DNA from: Terriglobia bacterium
GTDB lineage: Bacteria > Acidobacteriota > Terriglobia > Bryobacterales > Bryobacteraceae
NCBI GenBank assembly: GCA_020073305.1
Contig: JAIQFK010000027.1
Span: 37,775 to 101,774, forward strand
DNA length: 64,000 nt
Reading direction: 5' to 3'
The position numbers and the translations under genes are program-made. Of this stretch, positions 19,593-29,731 are shown piece by piece. Under the pieces are notes generated by a model. That model saw only the letters and a list, made by a program, of their open reading frames with translations. It had not been told where the DNA came from and did no database searches. Positions within the stretch are counted from its first letter, which is position 1. Each line of letters starts with the position of its first letter.

Positions 19593-20476
19593 GGAGCTTC
19601 CGAACCAGGCTTTCGGGCTTTATCCGAATCCGCCAGCCGCTTTAGTTCCGCGACGCTCCTGACCACCGCCTGGTCCTCATCGTTGCCGTAGTCCGGATGC
19701 AGGAAATCGATCTCCACGGCAAGAAGACCCTCGTAGCCCGTATCGGCCAGCAACTGAACCAGCCTGCTGTTGTCCACGAGTCCGTCCCCAACGGGCGTGC
19801 AAGAGAAGAAATACCACTCGTCCGCGGCAACACCCTTTTGCACCTTCAGGTCCTTAATGTGGGTGGCATAGACGTAGGGGGCCAATTTGGCCATGCCTTT
19901 GATCGGGTCGTCCAGTAATCGCAGAAAGTTCCCAGTATCAAAGTTGATGCCAAGCCAGGGCGAATTCACCTCCGTGAGCAACCAGAGCATTTCGTCCGCG
20001 GTGAAATCGATGTGGTTTTCAACCGCCATCTGGACGCCGTACTCTTCCGCCACCTTTACGGCTTCCCGGAACATCCGGGTCAGGCACTCGATCTGCGGCC
20101 CATGCGGCCGGTTGCGGAACCTCAAGCTGCTGCCCACCACGCGCATAACCTTCGCCCCGATACTCCGCGCAGATTCGAAGCAGCGGATCATCTCATGGTA
20201 GGCATTCTGGTTCGTGCCGCCTTCCAGCCCATCGGGATGTCCCCAAGCGAACACGCGGTCCAGGTTGTATTCATCCAAAAGGCTGCGGACCTGCGCCAGG
20301 TACTCGGTATCCAGGCGTGGAATGAAGCAGGATTCCAGCGAAACGCCATCTACCCGGAGTTCGTGCGCGCGGCGCAGGAACTCCTCCAAAGTCATGCTCG
20401 TCGCTGGCGTGGACTGCTGCGGATAGACCTCACCGAAGAACCTGTGGTAGCAATAGCTATCGATCGCTGTTTTCAT
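19589..20476 (-). CDS. Sugar phosphate isomerase/epimerase (xylose-isomerase-like TIM barrel)
   Basis: MKTAIDSYCYHRFFGEVYPQQ start at 20476; AVENHIDFTADE, GINFDTGNFLRLLDDP, ATHIKDLKVQKG, LLAVEIDFLHPDYG. Confidence 0.83.
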   Translation of the reverse strand: MKTAIDSYCYHRFFGEVYPQQSTPATSMTLEEFLRRAHELRVDGVSLESCFIPRLDTEYLAQVRSLLDEYNLDRVFAWGHPDGLEGGTNQNAYHEMIRCFESARSIGAKVMRVVGSSLRFRNRPHGPQIECLTRMFREAVKVAEEYGVQMAVENHIDFTADEMLWLLTEVNSPWLGINFDTGNFLRLLDDPIKGMAKLAPYVYATHIKDLKVQKGVAADEWYFFSCTPVGDGLVDNSRLVQLLADTGYEGLLAVEIDFLHPDYGNDEDQAVVRSVAELKRLADSDKARKPGSEAP

Positions 20477-20699
20477 GAAGCGCGGTGATGATCTGTTGGA
20501 TCGCGGCTCGATCCTGCGCAGGCTCAAGGCGCTACGCCGTCGCCTACGAGATATTGTATAGCCCAATGCACGGTGGATACGTTCCGGCAATGCTAGCCGT
20601 GCGGGAGATCCGCAGGTTTTGCATAGGCATACGCGGCTCGGGGTGCCGCGCCAGGACTGGTAATCCGCTCAGGGGGCCGAACGTGATATATGAGGTCAA

Positions 20700-21797
20700 A
20701 TGTCTTTCGCTAGGCGTCCCGTGAAGATCCCCACAGCCGGCATCGCGCCTTTCTCCCGGCGCGAGCTGCTCACCGGCATGCTGTCCGTATCCGCCATTGC
20801 GGCTGCCACGCCTGGCCGTCCCATGATCTCGACCGTAACCGGACCTGTGCCGTGCAATTCCCTCGGCACTACCCTGATCCACGAGCACCTCTTGTGGTTT
20901 GGAGGCCCAGGTCTCCAGCATCCGGGTTACTCTCCCATCCCTGAAACGCTTCAGTCCGATTCCGTCGATTTCGCCGTGTCTTTGTTGAACGACGCTGCCC
21001 GAGTCGGCATCAAGACCATCGTGGATCTCACGCCGCACCGCCCCATCGATCTCTATCAACAGATCGCCCGCCGGACAGCCGTGAAGATCATCCCGTCCAC
21101 CGGCTTCTACCGCCGGGCCAAAATTCCGAGCTCATGGGCGGAGATCGAGGACGAGAAGCAAATGGAAGACCGGATGCACAAGGAGCTCGTCCAGGGTATC
21201 GACGGAACTTCCATCCGTGCCGGAATCATCAAGATCGCTTCGGAAGGCGCGCCCCTGACCGACTGGGAAAAGAAGGTGTTTCGCGCGGCCGCCCGAGTAC
21301 AGCAGGCGACGGGCGCACCCATCGCCTCTCACTCTGGCCCCAACTCCGCCCCGGAGCAGCACGATCTCCTGCTCCGGTCCGGCGCAGCCCCCCGCCTGAT
21401 CGTGCTATCTCACATGGACGTCGGCACGGCCAGCCGCACCGAGCGCCTCCGGGCTTTGCTACCGCTTCTCAAACAGGGGAGCTACTTCGAAGTTGACACC
21501 TTCGGCCAGGATTTCTACACGCCCTGGTCCGATCTGACGGCATTCCTGCGCTTCTTCTGCGACGCAGGCTTCGCTAATCGGCTATTCATCTCGGTAGACT
21601 GCAACTGGCACTGGGAGAACGGCGTGAAGCTTTTCGAAGGAGCCGAGGCCCCCACCCGCGACCCCAAAGCCTCCCAGCGAACCTACGCCTACATGATGAC
21701 TTTTGCGGTGCCGAGACTCCTTGAATCAGGATTCAGCCAGAAGGAGATCGACACCTTTCTGATTGACAATCCCCGCCGAATCTTCTGCGGCCTCTAA
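20700..21797 (+). CDS. Phosphotriesterase-family amidohydrolase with Tat-like signal
   Basis: FSRRELLTGMLSVSAIAAAT Tat-like leader; GTTLIHEHLLWFGG, VDLTPHRPIDLYQQIARRTAVKIIPSTGFYRR, LSHMDVGTASRTERL. Confidence 0.82.
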   Translation: MSFARRPVKIPTAGIAPFSRRELLTGMLSVSAIAAATPGRPMISTVTGPVPCNSLGTTLIHEHLLWFGGPGLQHPGYSPIPETLQSDSVDFAVSLLNDAARVGIKTIVDLTPHRPIDLYQQIARRTAVKIIPSTGFYRRAKIPSSWAEIEDEKQMEDRMHKELVQGIDGTSIRAGIIKIASEGAPLTDWEKKVFRAAARVQQATGAPIASHSGPNSAPEQHDLLLRSGAAPRLIVLSHMDVGTASRTERLRALLPLLKQGSYFEVDTFGQDFYTPWSDLTAFLRFFCDAGFANRLFISVDCNWHWENGVKLFEGAEAPTRDPKASQRTYAYMMTFAVPRLLESGFSQKEIDTFLIDNPRRIFCGL

Positions 21798-21964
21798 TGC
21801 GCGGCACCTTAGCTGCCGAGTTCTTGTCCGGCAATGTTCCCACAACGAGACTTCTGACCGCTCCGGTCGAGGGTTGGGACAAGGTTGAGATTTGGATACA
21901 CTATGGCGACGCCACCGTTCACCGGCACGCCATCACGGTAGCGGAAGAACGGAGAAGTCCACGA

Positions 21965-22933
21965 ATGCAACTTGCCAGCGACGAACTACTCAGAGCGTAC
22001 CGAATCATGAAAATGATCCGGGAGTTTGAGGAGCGTATCCATATCGAATTCGCCACCGGTGAAATCCCAGGGTTTGTGCACCTGTACGCGGGCGAGGAGG
22101 CCATCGCCGCCGGCGTGTGCATGCATCTCGACGAACGCGACAAGATTACCAGCACGCACCGCGGCCATGGACATTGCCTTGCCAAAGGATGCGATGTGTA
22201 CGGCATGATGGCCGAGATTTACGGCAAGAAGAAGGGTTTGTGTGGCGGCAAGGGCGGGTCCATGCACATTGCCGATCTCAGCAAGGGCATGCTGGGAGCC
22301 AATGGCATCGTGGGTGGTGGACCGCCGCTCGCCTGTGGCGCCGCTCTGGCGCTGAAGCGGGCCGGCGCCCATGGCGTTGCCGTGGCCTTTGTCGGCGACG
22401 GCGGAGCTAACCAGGGGACCACGCTCGAAAGCCTCAATCTCGCTTCCATCTGGAAGCTGCCGTGTATCTTCGTCATCGAGAACAACGGCTACGCGGAGGC
22501 GACCTCGCGTAATTATTCCGGGGCAGGCCAGAGATTCGCCGATCGCGCCGCCGGTTTTAACATGCCCGGCGTGGTGGTGGACGGGCACGATTTCTTTGCC
22601 GTCTACGACACGGCGGCGAAGGCGATTAGCCGCGCGCGCGATGGAGGCGGCCCCACGCTGATGGAATGCGCGGTCAACCGCTACTACGGTCACTTCGAAG
22701 GTGATGCGCAGAGCTACCGGGCGCCCGACGAGGTGAAGAAGATCCGCGAAACGCGGGACTGCATTAACAATTTCACCCAAAAGATGATTGCGGACCGCTT
22801 GGTTGACCGCGCCGAACTGGAATTGGTTGACCAGGAAGTGTTGGCACTGATCGCGGATTCGGTGGCGGTGGCGAAGGCTGCCCCGAAGCCCGCGGCCGAA
22901 GATCTGCTGACGGACGTGTACGTCTCCTATTGA
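21965..22933 (+). CDS. acoA: Acetoin/2-oxoacid dehydrogenase E1 alpha subunit (TPP-dependent)
   Basis: LLRAYRIMKMIREFEERIHIEFATGEIPGFVHLYAGEEAIAAGV; TPP motif GDGGANQGTTLESLNLASIWKLPCIFVIENN. ATG at 21965 preferred to 21797. Confidence 0.88.
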   Translation: MQLASDELLRAYRIMKMIREFEERIHIEFATGEIPGFVHLYAGEEAIAAGVCMHLDERDKITSTHRGHGHCLAKGCDVYGMMAEIYGKKKGLCGGKGGSMHIADLSKGMLGANGIVGGGPPLACGAALALKRAGAHGVAVAFVGDGGANQGTTLESLNLASIWKLPCIFVIENNGYAEATSRNYSGAGQRFADRAAGFNMPGVVVDGHDFFAVYDTAAKAISRARDGGGPTLMECAVNRYYGHFEGDAQSYRAPDEVKKIRETRDCINNFTQKMIADRLVDRAELELVDQEVLALIADSVAVAKAAPKPAAEDLLTDVYVSY

Positions 22934-22957
22934 GGACTCGAAAAGAAGGATTGGATT

Positions 22958-23971
22958 ATGGAAAGACAAATCACGTTTCGCCAAGCGATCAATGAAGCTC
23001 TGGATCAGGAAATGCGGCGCGATCCGACCGTTATTGTGATGGGGGAAGACGTCGCCGGGGGCAGTGGCACGCAAGGCGAAATGGACGCCTGGGGCGGTGT
23101 TCTCGGCGTTACGAAGGGGTTGTGGGGCAAGTACGGCGACCGTGTACTGGACACTCCGATCAGTGAATCCGCGTTCATCGGCGCTGCCATCGGTGCGGCC
23201 ACATCGGGGCTGCGCCCGGTGGTCGAGCTGATGTTCGTCGACTTCATGGGCGTCTGCTTCGACCAGATTTTCAACCAGGGCGCCAAATTCCGCTACATGT
23301 TCGGAGGCAAAGCAGTAACGCCTCTGGTGATCCGCACCATGATCGGCGGCGGATTCAGGGCGGCCGCGCAGCATTCACAGTGTCTCTACCCGATGTTCAC
23401 TCACATTCCCGGGCTCAAGTGCGTAGTCCCGGCTACGCCCTACGACGCCAAGGGCCTGTTGATCCAGGCTATCCGCGACCCCGACCCCGTCATTTTCTTT
23501 GAGCACAAGATGCTGTATTCGCTCGAAGGCGCGGTTCCCGAGGAAGCATACGCGATTCCCTTTGGGGAAGCGAACTTCATGCGCGAGGGCCGGGATGTTA
23601 CCATTGCCACGGTCGGGCGCATGGTGCACGTCGCGATGGAAGCCGCCACGATGATGGTGGACAATCGCGTGGACTGCGAGGTCATAGACCTGCGGACTAC
23701 CTCGCCCATCGATAGCGACAGTATTCTCGAAAGCGTCGAGAAGACCGGCCGGCTGGTAGTAGTGGACGAAGCATCCCCCCGTTGCAACCTCGCCACCGAT
23801 ATCTCCGCGCTGGTCGCCCAAAATGGCTTCCGCATGCTCAAGGCGCCGATCCGCATGGTGACGCCTCCACACACGCCTGTGCCGTTCAGCGACGTGCTCG
23901 AAGATCTCTACCTCCCCGACGCGCGTAAGGTTGCGACAGCGGTTTGTGAAGTAATGAGGTACAAGGCGTGA
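22958..23971 (+). CDS. acoB: Acetoin/2-oxoacid dehydrogenase E1 beta subunit
   Basis: ITFRQAINEALDQEMRRDPTVIVMGEDVAGGSGTQGEMDAWGGVLGVTKGL; EVIDLRTTSPIDSDSILESVEKTGRLVVVDEA. Confidence 0.9.
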   Translation: MERQITFRQAINEALDQEMRRDPTVIVMGEDVAGGSGTQGEMDAWGGVLGVTKGLWGKYGDRVLDTPISESAFIGAAIGAATSGLRPVVELMFVDFMGVCFDQIFNQGAKFRYMFGGKAVTPLVIRTMIGGGFRAAAQHSQCLYPMFTHIPGLKCVVPATPYDAKGLLIQAIRDPDPVIFFEHKMLYSLEGAVPEEAYAIPFGEANFMREGRDVTIATVGRMVHVAMEAATMMVDNRVDCEVIDLRTTSPIDSDSILESVEKTGRLVVVDEASPRCNLATDISALVAQNGFRMLKAPIRMVTPPHTPVPFSDVLEDLYLPDARKVATAVCEVMRYKA

Positions 23972-25083
23972 GTAGTGTCCATGCCCTGACGATGCCAAAG
24001 TGGGGCCTCTCGATGACGGAGGGCGAGGTCGGGAGGTGGCTGGTCGGGGCGGGAGCAGAAGTCGGCAGAGGAACAGAATTGGTCGAGATTGAAACAGAAA
24101 AGATCGCCGGCGTGCTGGAAGCGCCAACGCCAGGGGTTTTGCGGCGGACGGTGGCCAGAGAGAGTGACATGGTACCGGTTGGCGGGTTACTTGGCATTCT
24201 TGCTGACGCCGGAATCCCCGACTCGGAAATCGACGCCTTCATCGTGAGCTTTCAGGCCCATTTCGTGCCTGAGGTCGAATCGGAGACTTCCAGATCCAGG
24301 TCAGAAACAATCATGGTTGACGGCCTCGCCCTGCGGTATCGACGGTTGGGCAGCGGAGCGGAGCAGGCCGTGTTGATTCACGGATTCGGTGGGGATCTCA
24401 ACACCTGGCTGTTCAATCATGAGGAACTTGCTGCCGGCAGGACCGTCTACGCCCTCGACTTGCCGGGACATGGCGGGTCCTCGAAGCAGGTTCGAAGCGG
24501 CGCTTTGGCTGACTTGAGCCAGGTTTTGGGCGGCTTTCTGGATGGGGCTGGACTCACCAAAGCGCACCTGGTCGGTCATTCTATGGGTGGCGCCTTGGCA
24601 CTGGAATTCGCACTCGCACATCCCGAGCGGGTTCCATCCATCTGCTTGATCGCCAGCGGAGGACTCGGTTCCGAGATCGACGGCGACTATATAGACGGCT
24701 TCATCACCGCGACCCGAAGAAAGGAGATGCAGCGCCAGATCGAAAAGGTGTTTGCGAATCCCCAGTTAATCAGCCGGCAACTGGTCGAGGACGTTCTGAA
24801 GTACAAGCGCCTGGACGGCGTGGAGGCGGCGCTGCGCACGATCGCCGCTCAGTTCTGTCCGGGCGGCCAGCAAGCGATTGTGCGGCGCCACCAGTTAGGA
24901 AGTCTGACCATGCCCGTCCTCGTCATTTGGGGCGCCGGCGACCGGATCATACCTCAGACGCATGCTGCCGGTTTACCCGACAGTGTTCGCAGGGAGATCC
25001 TCACCGGCAGCGGCCACATGGTGCAGATGGAAGAAGCCTCCAAAGTGAACAAGTTAATCCGCTCGTTTTGGGATTCCGTGTAA
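23968..25083 (+). CDS. acoC: AcoC-like E2: lipoyl domain fused to alpha/beta-hydrolase
   Basis: Lipoyl domain MPKWGLSMTEGEVGRWLVGAGAEVGRGTELVEIETEKIAG, then hydrolase VLIHGFGGDLNTW and GHSMGGALALEFA; ATGA overlap with E1 beta. Confidence 0.87.
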   Translation: MSSVHALTMPKWGLSMTEGEVGRWLVGAGAEVGRGTELVEIETEKIAGVLEAPTPGVLRRTVARESDMVPVGGLLGILADAGIPDSEIDAFIVSFQAHFVPEVESETSRSRSETIMVDGLALRYRRLGSGAEQAVLIHGFGGDLNTWLFNHEELAAGRTVYALDLPGHGGSSKQVRSGALADLSQVLGGFLDGAGLTKAHLVGHSMGGALALEFALAHPERVPSICLIASGGLGSEIDGDYIDGFITATRRKEMQRQIEKVFANPQLISRQLVEDVLKYKRLDGVEAALRTIAAQFCPGGQQAIVRRHQLGSLTMPVLVIWGAGDRIIPQTHAAGLPDSVRREILTGSGHMVQMEEASKVNKLIRSFWDSV

Positions 25084-25120
25084 CACCAGGGAATTCGAAT
25101 AGAAGACAGGTGAGCTATCG

Positions 25121-25996
25121 ATGAAGAGTGTTGCTTTCGCCTCTGGTTTGCGCTTTCCGGAAGGGCCGGTAGCGATGCCGGATGGAACTTGGCTGGTGGT
25201 GGAGGGCGGTGATCGCGGCTGCGTGACCCAGATTACCGCGGATGGCAAGGAGCGGCGAACGGTAGCCGTCACGGGGCTGCCCAATGGGCTCGCCGTGGAT
25301 TCCGCTGGTTCCATCTGGGTTGCCGAGCCCAAAGTGCCCTCTCTGCTGCGCGTGACCCTGGACGGCAAGGTTGAGGTATTCATGACCGAATGCCACGGCG
25401 AACCGTTTCTTTATCCGAACGACCTGTGTTTCGGACCCGACGGCGCGCTCTACCTCACCGACTCAGGAATCACCGCGGCGGAGTTCGAGCCGGGTGGCAA
25501 CGTGCGTCCCGATTTCGAAACATGTCCCATGGACGGGCGGGTGTATCGCATCGGCGTCAAGACCAAAACGATTGAAAAAATTGATTCGGGCGTACGCTTT
25601 ACCAACGGCATCGCCTTTGGTCCGGACAATGACCTGTACGCAAACGAGACTATAACCGGAGCCGTGTACCGGTATCGCCGGCAGAGCGACGGCTTCGGAC
25701 CCCGCGAGCCTTTCGGCAACGTGTGGAACGATTCCCGGTATCCGACCTTGCGTGGCCCCGATGGAATGGCCTTCGGCGCCGATGGCAAACTCTACGTGGC
25801 AGTTTACGGACAAGGCGACGTGACCGTACTGGGAACCGACGGCAAAGTGGCCCAGCGGTTGCGCACCCTGGGCGGTTTGCCCACGAACGTCGCGTTCGGA
25901 TTAGCCGGACAGAGGAAACTCTATGTGACGGAATATCAACTCGGCCAGCTCGAGGTATTTCCCGTTGAGACGGATGGCTTGCCGCTATGGACGTAG
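25121..25996 (+). CDS. SMP-30/gluconolactonase-like beta-propeller protein
   Basis: GLRFPEGPVAMPDGTWLVVEGG, GLPNGLAVDSAGSIWVAEP, YPNDLCFGPDGALYLTDSG, FTNGIAFGPDNDLYANET. Confidence 0.88.
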   Translation: MKSVAFASGLRFPEGPVAMPDGTWLVVEGGDRGCVTQITADGKERRTVAVTGLPNGLAVDSAGSIWVAEPKVPSLLRVTLDGKVEVFMTECHGEPFLYPNDLCFGPDGALYLTDSGITAAEFEPGGNVRPDFETCPMDGRVYRIGVKTKTIEKIDSGVRFTNGIAFGPDNDLYANETITGAVYRYRRQSDGFGPREPFGNVWNDSRYPTLRGPDGMAFGADGKLYVAVYGQGDVTVLGTDGKVAQRLRTLGGLPTNVAFGLAGQRKLYVTEYQLGQLEVFPVETDGLPLWT

Positions 25997-26016
25997 TGTC
26001 TTAGGAGAGTGACTGC

Positions 26017-27486
26017 ATGTCGAGAAAGTATCTGCCTTTTGTAGAGTTGTTATTCATCGCACAAGGCCACACCCAGCCGATCAAGCTTCATGAGGCGAAC
26101 CCGCACTACTACCTGTTCAACAATCGGCCTACCATCCTGATTACCTCGGCTGAACATTACGGCGCGGTGGTCAACAAAGACTTTGACTATGTGCCCTATC
26201 TTGACGCTCTGAAGTCATACGGATTGAACTATACGCGGATTTACGCGGGTGCAATGTTCGAGCCGCAGGGGAAGTTCATCAAAGGCAACCCGCTCGGTCC
26301 CAAACCCTGGAGTCTGGTTGTTCCCTGGGCCAGGAGTGACCAGCCCGGCTACCTTTTCGGCGGCAACAAATTCGATCTCGATAAGTGGGACCCGGCGTAT
26401 TTCGCGCGGCTGAAAGATTTCATCGCCAAAGCGGGCGAGCGGGGTATTGTCGTGGAGATCTGTTTCTTCAACGCGCAATACTCCGACAGTTGGCTCATCT
26501 CGCCTCTGTACTACGAAAACAACGTGCAGGACGTCGGCAAGTGCGACTATCAGGATGCCCAAACCATGAAGCACGCGGATCTGGCGCGAAGGGAAAGCGC
26601 CTACGTAGCCAAGATCACGCAGGAAGTTAATTCGTATGACAACGTGATCCTGGAGATGTGCGACGAGGCGCCGGACATTGGCTTCCCGCCCACCCCGCTG
26701 GCGGAAGCGGGCGCCTGGGTCGACCATCTAACGGAGGTGGTCACAAATGCGGAACGCAACCTCCCCAAGAAACATCTGGTGGCTGCACAGGTAGAAGGCC
26801 CGGTGGGTGGGCCGTTGGATTTGTCGGGCCGGCCCAACGTGTCCGTCATCATCACGCAGTATGTTTGGCAGGCTGGGTTTCAGATGGGAGGAATGAGAGC
26901 TCTCGAGTTGGAGTACGGTCATAACAAGCCGATTGAGTTCAACGAAACCGACTGGTACCCGGTCTGGTACAAAGGCGACGCAGTTGCCGATTCCCGGGTG
27001 GAAGCATGGGAGTTTATCGTGGGGGGTGGTGGAAGTTTTAATCACTTGAACGGACGGTTCACGGCCGAAGATCCCGCCGGCAAGACTCCGGACAACGCCC
27101 AGATCCTGAGCGCGCTTAGGAACCTGAGGGAGTTCATGTACAGTTTCGATTTCCTGAAGATGGGCCCGGATCGAACTTTCGTGGTCAGCGGAGTCCCGTC
27201 AGGCGTTTTCTGCAGGGGGATCAGTGAGACGGGGAAGCAGTATGCTCTGTATCACCACCATAGTGAGTACAAGCCTGGAAGCCAAAGCTCGTATGTTGTG
27301 ACGCCCGGCAGTTATGTCGACAATCTTCTGTTCAATCTGCCCGCCGGCGCCTACAAAGCGGACTGGGTCGATCCGGCTTCCGGCAAGGTGCTTGGCACCG
27401 AGACGTTCATTCACCAAGGGGGTGACCGAATCTTCCACACACCCGAGCATGCCGTGGACGTGGCGCTACGGATCAAGCGAGCCTAG
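26017..27486 (+). CDS. Glycoside-hydrolase-like protein (paralog A of convergent pair)
   Basis: NPHYYLFNNRPTILITSAEHYGAVVNKDFDYVPYLDALKSYGLNYTRIYAGAMFE; VDLALRIKR-type C-terminus shared with the 27917-29401 gene. Confidence 0.65.
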   Translation: MSRKYLPFVELLFIAQGHTQPIKLHEANPHYYLFNNRPTILITSAEHYGAVVNKDFDYVPYLDALKSYGLNYTRIYAGAMFEPQGKFIKGNPLGPKPWSLVVPWARSDQPGYLFGGNKFDLDKWDPAYFARLKDFIAKAGERGIVVEICFFNAQYSDSWLISPLYYENNVQDVGKCDYQDAQTMKHADLARRESAYVAKITQEVNSYDNVILEMCDEAPDIGFPPTPLAEAGAWVDHLTEVVTNAERNLPKKHLVAAQVEGPVGGPLDLSGRPNVSVIITQYVWQAGFQMGGMRALELEYGHNKPIEFNETDWYPVWYKGDAVADSRVEAWEFIVGGGGSFNHLNGRFTAEDPAGKTPDNAQILSALRNLREFMYSFDFLKMGPDRTFVVSGVPSGVFCRGISETGKQYALYHHHSEYKPGSQSSYVVTPGSYVDNLLFNLPAGAYKADWVDPASGKVLGTETFIHQGGDRIFHTPEHAVDVALRIKRA

Positions 27487-27753
27487 CAGCGGACGATTCC
27501 AGGAAGTGGCGACGTTGCGGGGGCGTGCCAGCGCGGCGACGAAACCCTCCCGAAGATACAGGAGATGCCGGATAAGACGCTGCAGTGCACCAGTGCGCAG
27601 GCGGGCGTCCAGGCGATTAATGCCTCTGACGATGTGCCGCCCGTCGAACCCGGCGATCTTGTTACCCATGGAATCAGATCTGATGCGGTCAGACGGCGCC
27701 TGTCCCGTCTGCGTCTATGTGAGTACACGTTTTCCCAGGACTGGACTGGATGA

Positions 27754-27930
27754 AGAACGCCGGCCGGCCGCATTCCTCTTGTGAATTGGGAACCCGCCAA
27801 GGTCGACTTTGCCAAGATTGCCGCCGGCAGCCTGGATGCAACGATCACGCTGGGGGCCGTCGATGCCGCACATCCCCGCTTGGCGGCGGCGTTCGCGGAG
27901 CAATTGTTATTGGAGGTCAGTAAGGAGTAA
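27754..27930 (+). pseudogene. Orphan C-terminal coding fragment
   Basis: In-frame RTPAGRIPLVNWEPAKVDFAKIAAGSLDATITLGAVDAAHPRLAAAFAEQLLLEVSKE*, preceded in frame by a stop; no domain recognised. Confidence 0.35.
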
Positions 27931-29401
27931 GCGGCCGTTTTCTTCCGGCTTCGACATCTGCGGATTGCGGCAGGCGCTTCATCCGCAGGGCAATGTCCAC
28001 AGAGTGCCGCGGCGTTTCAAGAGCCGTGTCGCCGCCTTTTGAGTCCAGCGAAGTGGACGTGATCACTGCACCCGATGACGGATTGACCCACTCCACCCTG
28101 TAGACGCCCGGGGGGATCTTCAGGATGACATTATCCGTGAACCAATTCGCGTTGACGTTGAACCGGACGGCAGTCGAGCCTTGTGACCAGTCCTCCCACT
28201 TCCGGCTTCCGTGAAAGAGATAAATGGCGTACTGCTTTCCCGGCTCGGCGATCCCCCGGGCCAGCGCCTCGGAATCGGCCACTCGAAACTCCGTGTACTT
28301 CGTCATCTTGACGAAATCGAGGTTCTGCATGAAAGCCATCAAGACCCGTTTCTGCGGGAGGATTTCTTTCTCTGTACTGGTTCCCTGGCCCGAGGGGTTG
28401 GCGGTGGAGAAATCCGCGTTGAGATGGATCATCCCGGCAAGTCCCCCCAACATGCCGTACCAACCCTCGGCGCGGGTCTCTTCAACAGGATGGGATCCGT
28501 ACCATCGCGGGTAATAGGCTGTTTCGACGTCAATGATGGGCTTGTTGTCCAGGTAATTTTCGTCTAGCGTCTGTTCCATCGGCGAGATGTATTCGGTGGG
28601 CAGCCAGGAGATGCGGCTGTCCTTTGTAAAGTCGGGAGTCGCACTATGGGCTGTCTCGCCATATATGTGTCTGTTATGGTCCACTCCGATGAGGGCGTCT
28701 AGCAGGGCGCTGTTCCATGGCCATGACTTCTGTCCCTGCATCTCCGGCTCGTCGGATATGTCATAAATGACGTTATCGAATTCGTACAGTGCGGAGGCCA
28801 CTTTCTCGACATATTTGCGCTGGACCTCCACGAGCGCCTTGTCGGCAAGGGTCGTGAATTGTTTGAAGTCCAAAATCCCCACGCCTTGGATGTTGTTGGT
28901 GTGGTACAAGGGCTGCGCCGCCCAACGGTCGTCGTACATCCCGTTGAAGAACGCTATTTCCACGATGATGTCGCGAACCGAAGCTTGGTAGACATAGTCC
29001 CTGAGCCGCTTGAAATAGGCATCGTCCCATGAGGCAAGATCGTACTTGTATTGACCTAAGTGCGGGCTGGCTCCGGATTCCCCCGATTTCTTCCAGGGCA
29101 GAAGATAGCGGTCTGGCGAAGGCCCCAGCGGATTGCCGGGTGCGTACTGATCCTTGAGTTCCACGTAGCCTCCCGGATAGATGCGGGTGAGATTCATCCC
29201 ATACTCCCGCAGACGATCCAGAAAAGGAACATAGTCAAAGTCGAGATTGATCACCGCGCCGTAATGCTGGTCGGTGGTGATCAGAACCAGTGGCCTGCCT
29301 TGGTAGACGAAATAGTGAGGATTGGCGGGATGTTTGCCGATCGGATTGGCGAGCAGGCCGTGAGCCAAACACAAAGCAGAAAGCACGCAAATGAGTCTCA
29401 T
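27917..29401 (-). CDS. Glycoside-hydrolase-like protein (paralog B of convergent pair)
   Basis: NPHYFVYQGRPLVLITTDQHYGAVINLDFDYVPFLDRLREYGMNLTRIYPGGYVE aligns with paralog A; signal peptide at N-terminus. Confidence 0.68.
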   Translation of the reverse strand: MRLICVLSALCLAHGLLANPIGKHPANPHYFVYQGRPLVLITTDQHYGAVINLDFDYVPFLDRLREYGMNLTRIYPGGYVELKDQYAPGNPLGPSPDRYLLPWKKSGESGASPHLGQYKYDLASWDDAYFKRLRDYVYQASVRDIIVEIAFFNGMYDDRWAAQPLYHTNNIQGVGILDFKQFTTLADKALVEVQRKYVEKVASALYEFDNVIYDISDEPEMQGQKSWPWNSALLDALIGVDHNRHIYGETAHSATPDFTKDSRISWLPTEYISPMEQTLDENYLDNKPIIDVETAYYPRWYGSHPVEETRAEGWYGMLGGLAGMIHLNADFSTANPSGQGTSTEKEILPQKRVLMAFMQNLDFVKMTKYTEFRVADSEALARGIAEPGKQYAIYLFHGSRKWEDWSQGSTAVRFNVNANWFTDNVILKIPPGVYRVEWVNPSSGAVITSTSLDSKGGDTALETPRHSVDIALRMKRLPQSADVEAGRKRPLTPY

Positions 29402-29731
29402 CTTGTTCCCTGTCAGACAATCTTAACTGTCGAGTTGATTTTTTGTCAGCCATTCGCGTTTGTCAAGTGAGTTCGTCCCGTGCCTGGAACGGCCCCACGC
29501 GCTTGCCTAACCAAATCGACCCGAGAATGTGCCCCGCGGCGAACGCGGATCTACAACGGGCAAAACATCCCACGCTGGAAATCGGCGGCAAGAGCCTGCC
29601 CCCGAGAACCTAGTGTGGGCGCTTCCGCAGCCGGAACGGTCGCCTTACGACTGAGGGATGACGCCGACCACAAGCCACAGTTTGCGCTTACAGGGAGTTG
29701 AGGGGAGGTTGTGGTGCGCTCTAAAATTGGT

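Noticed and set aside
21986-23374. 462-aa minus-strand ORF opposite acoA/acoB
   Set aside because: Antisense shadow; the plus strand encodes well-conserved E1 alpha and beta.
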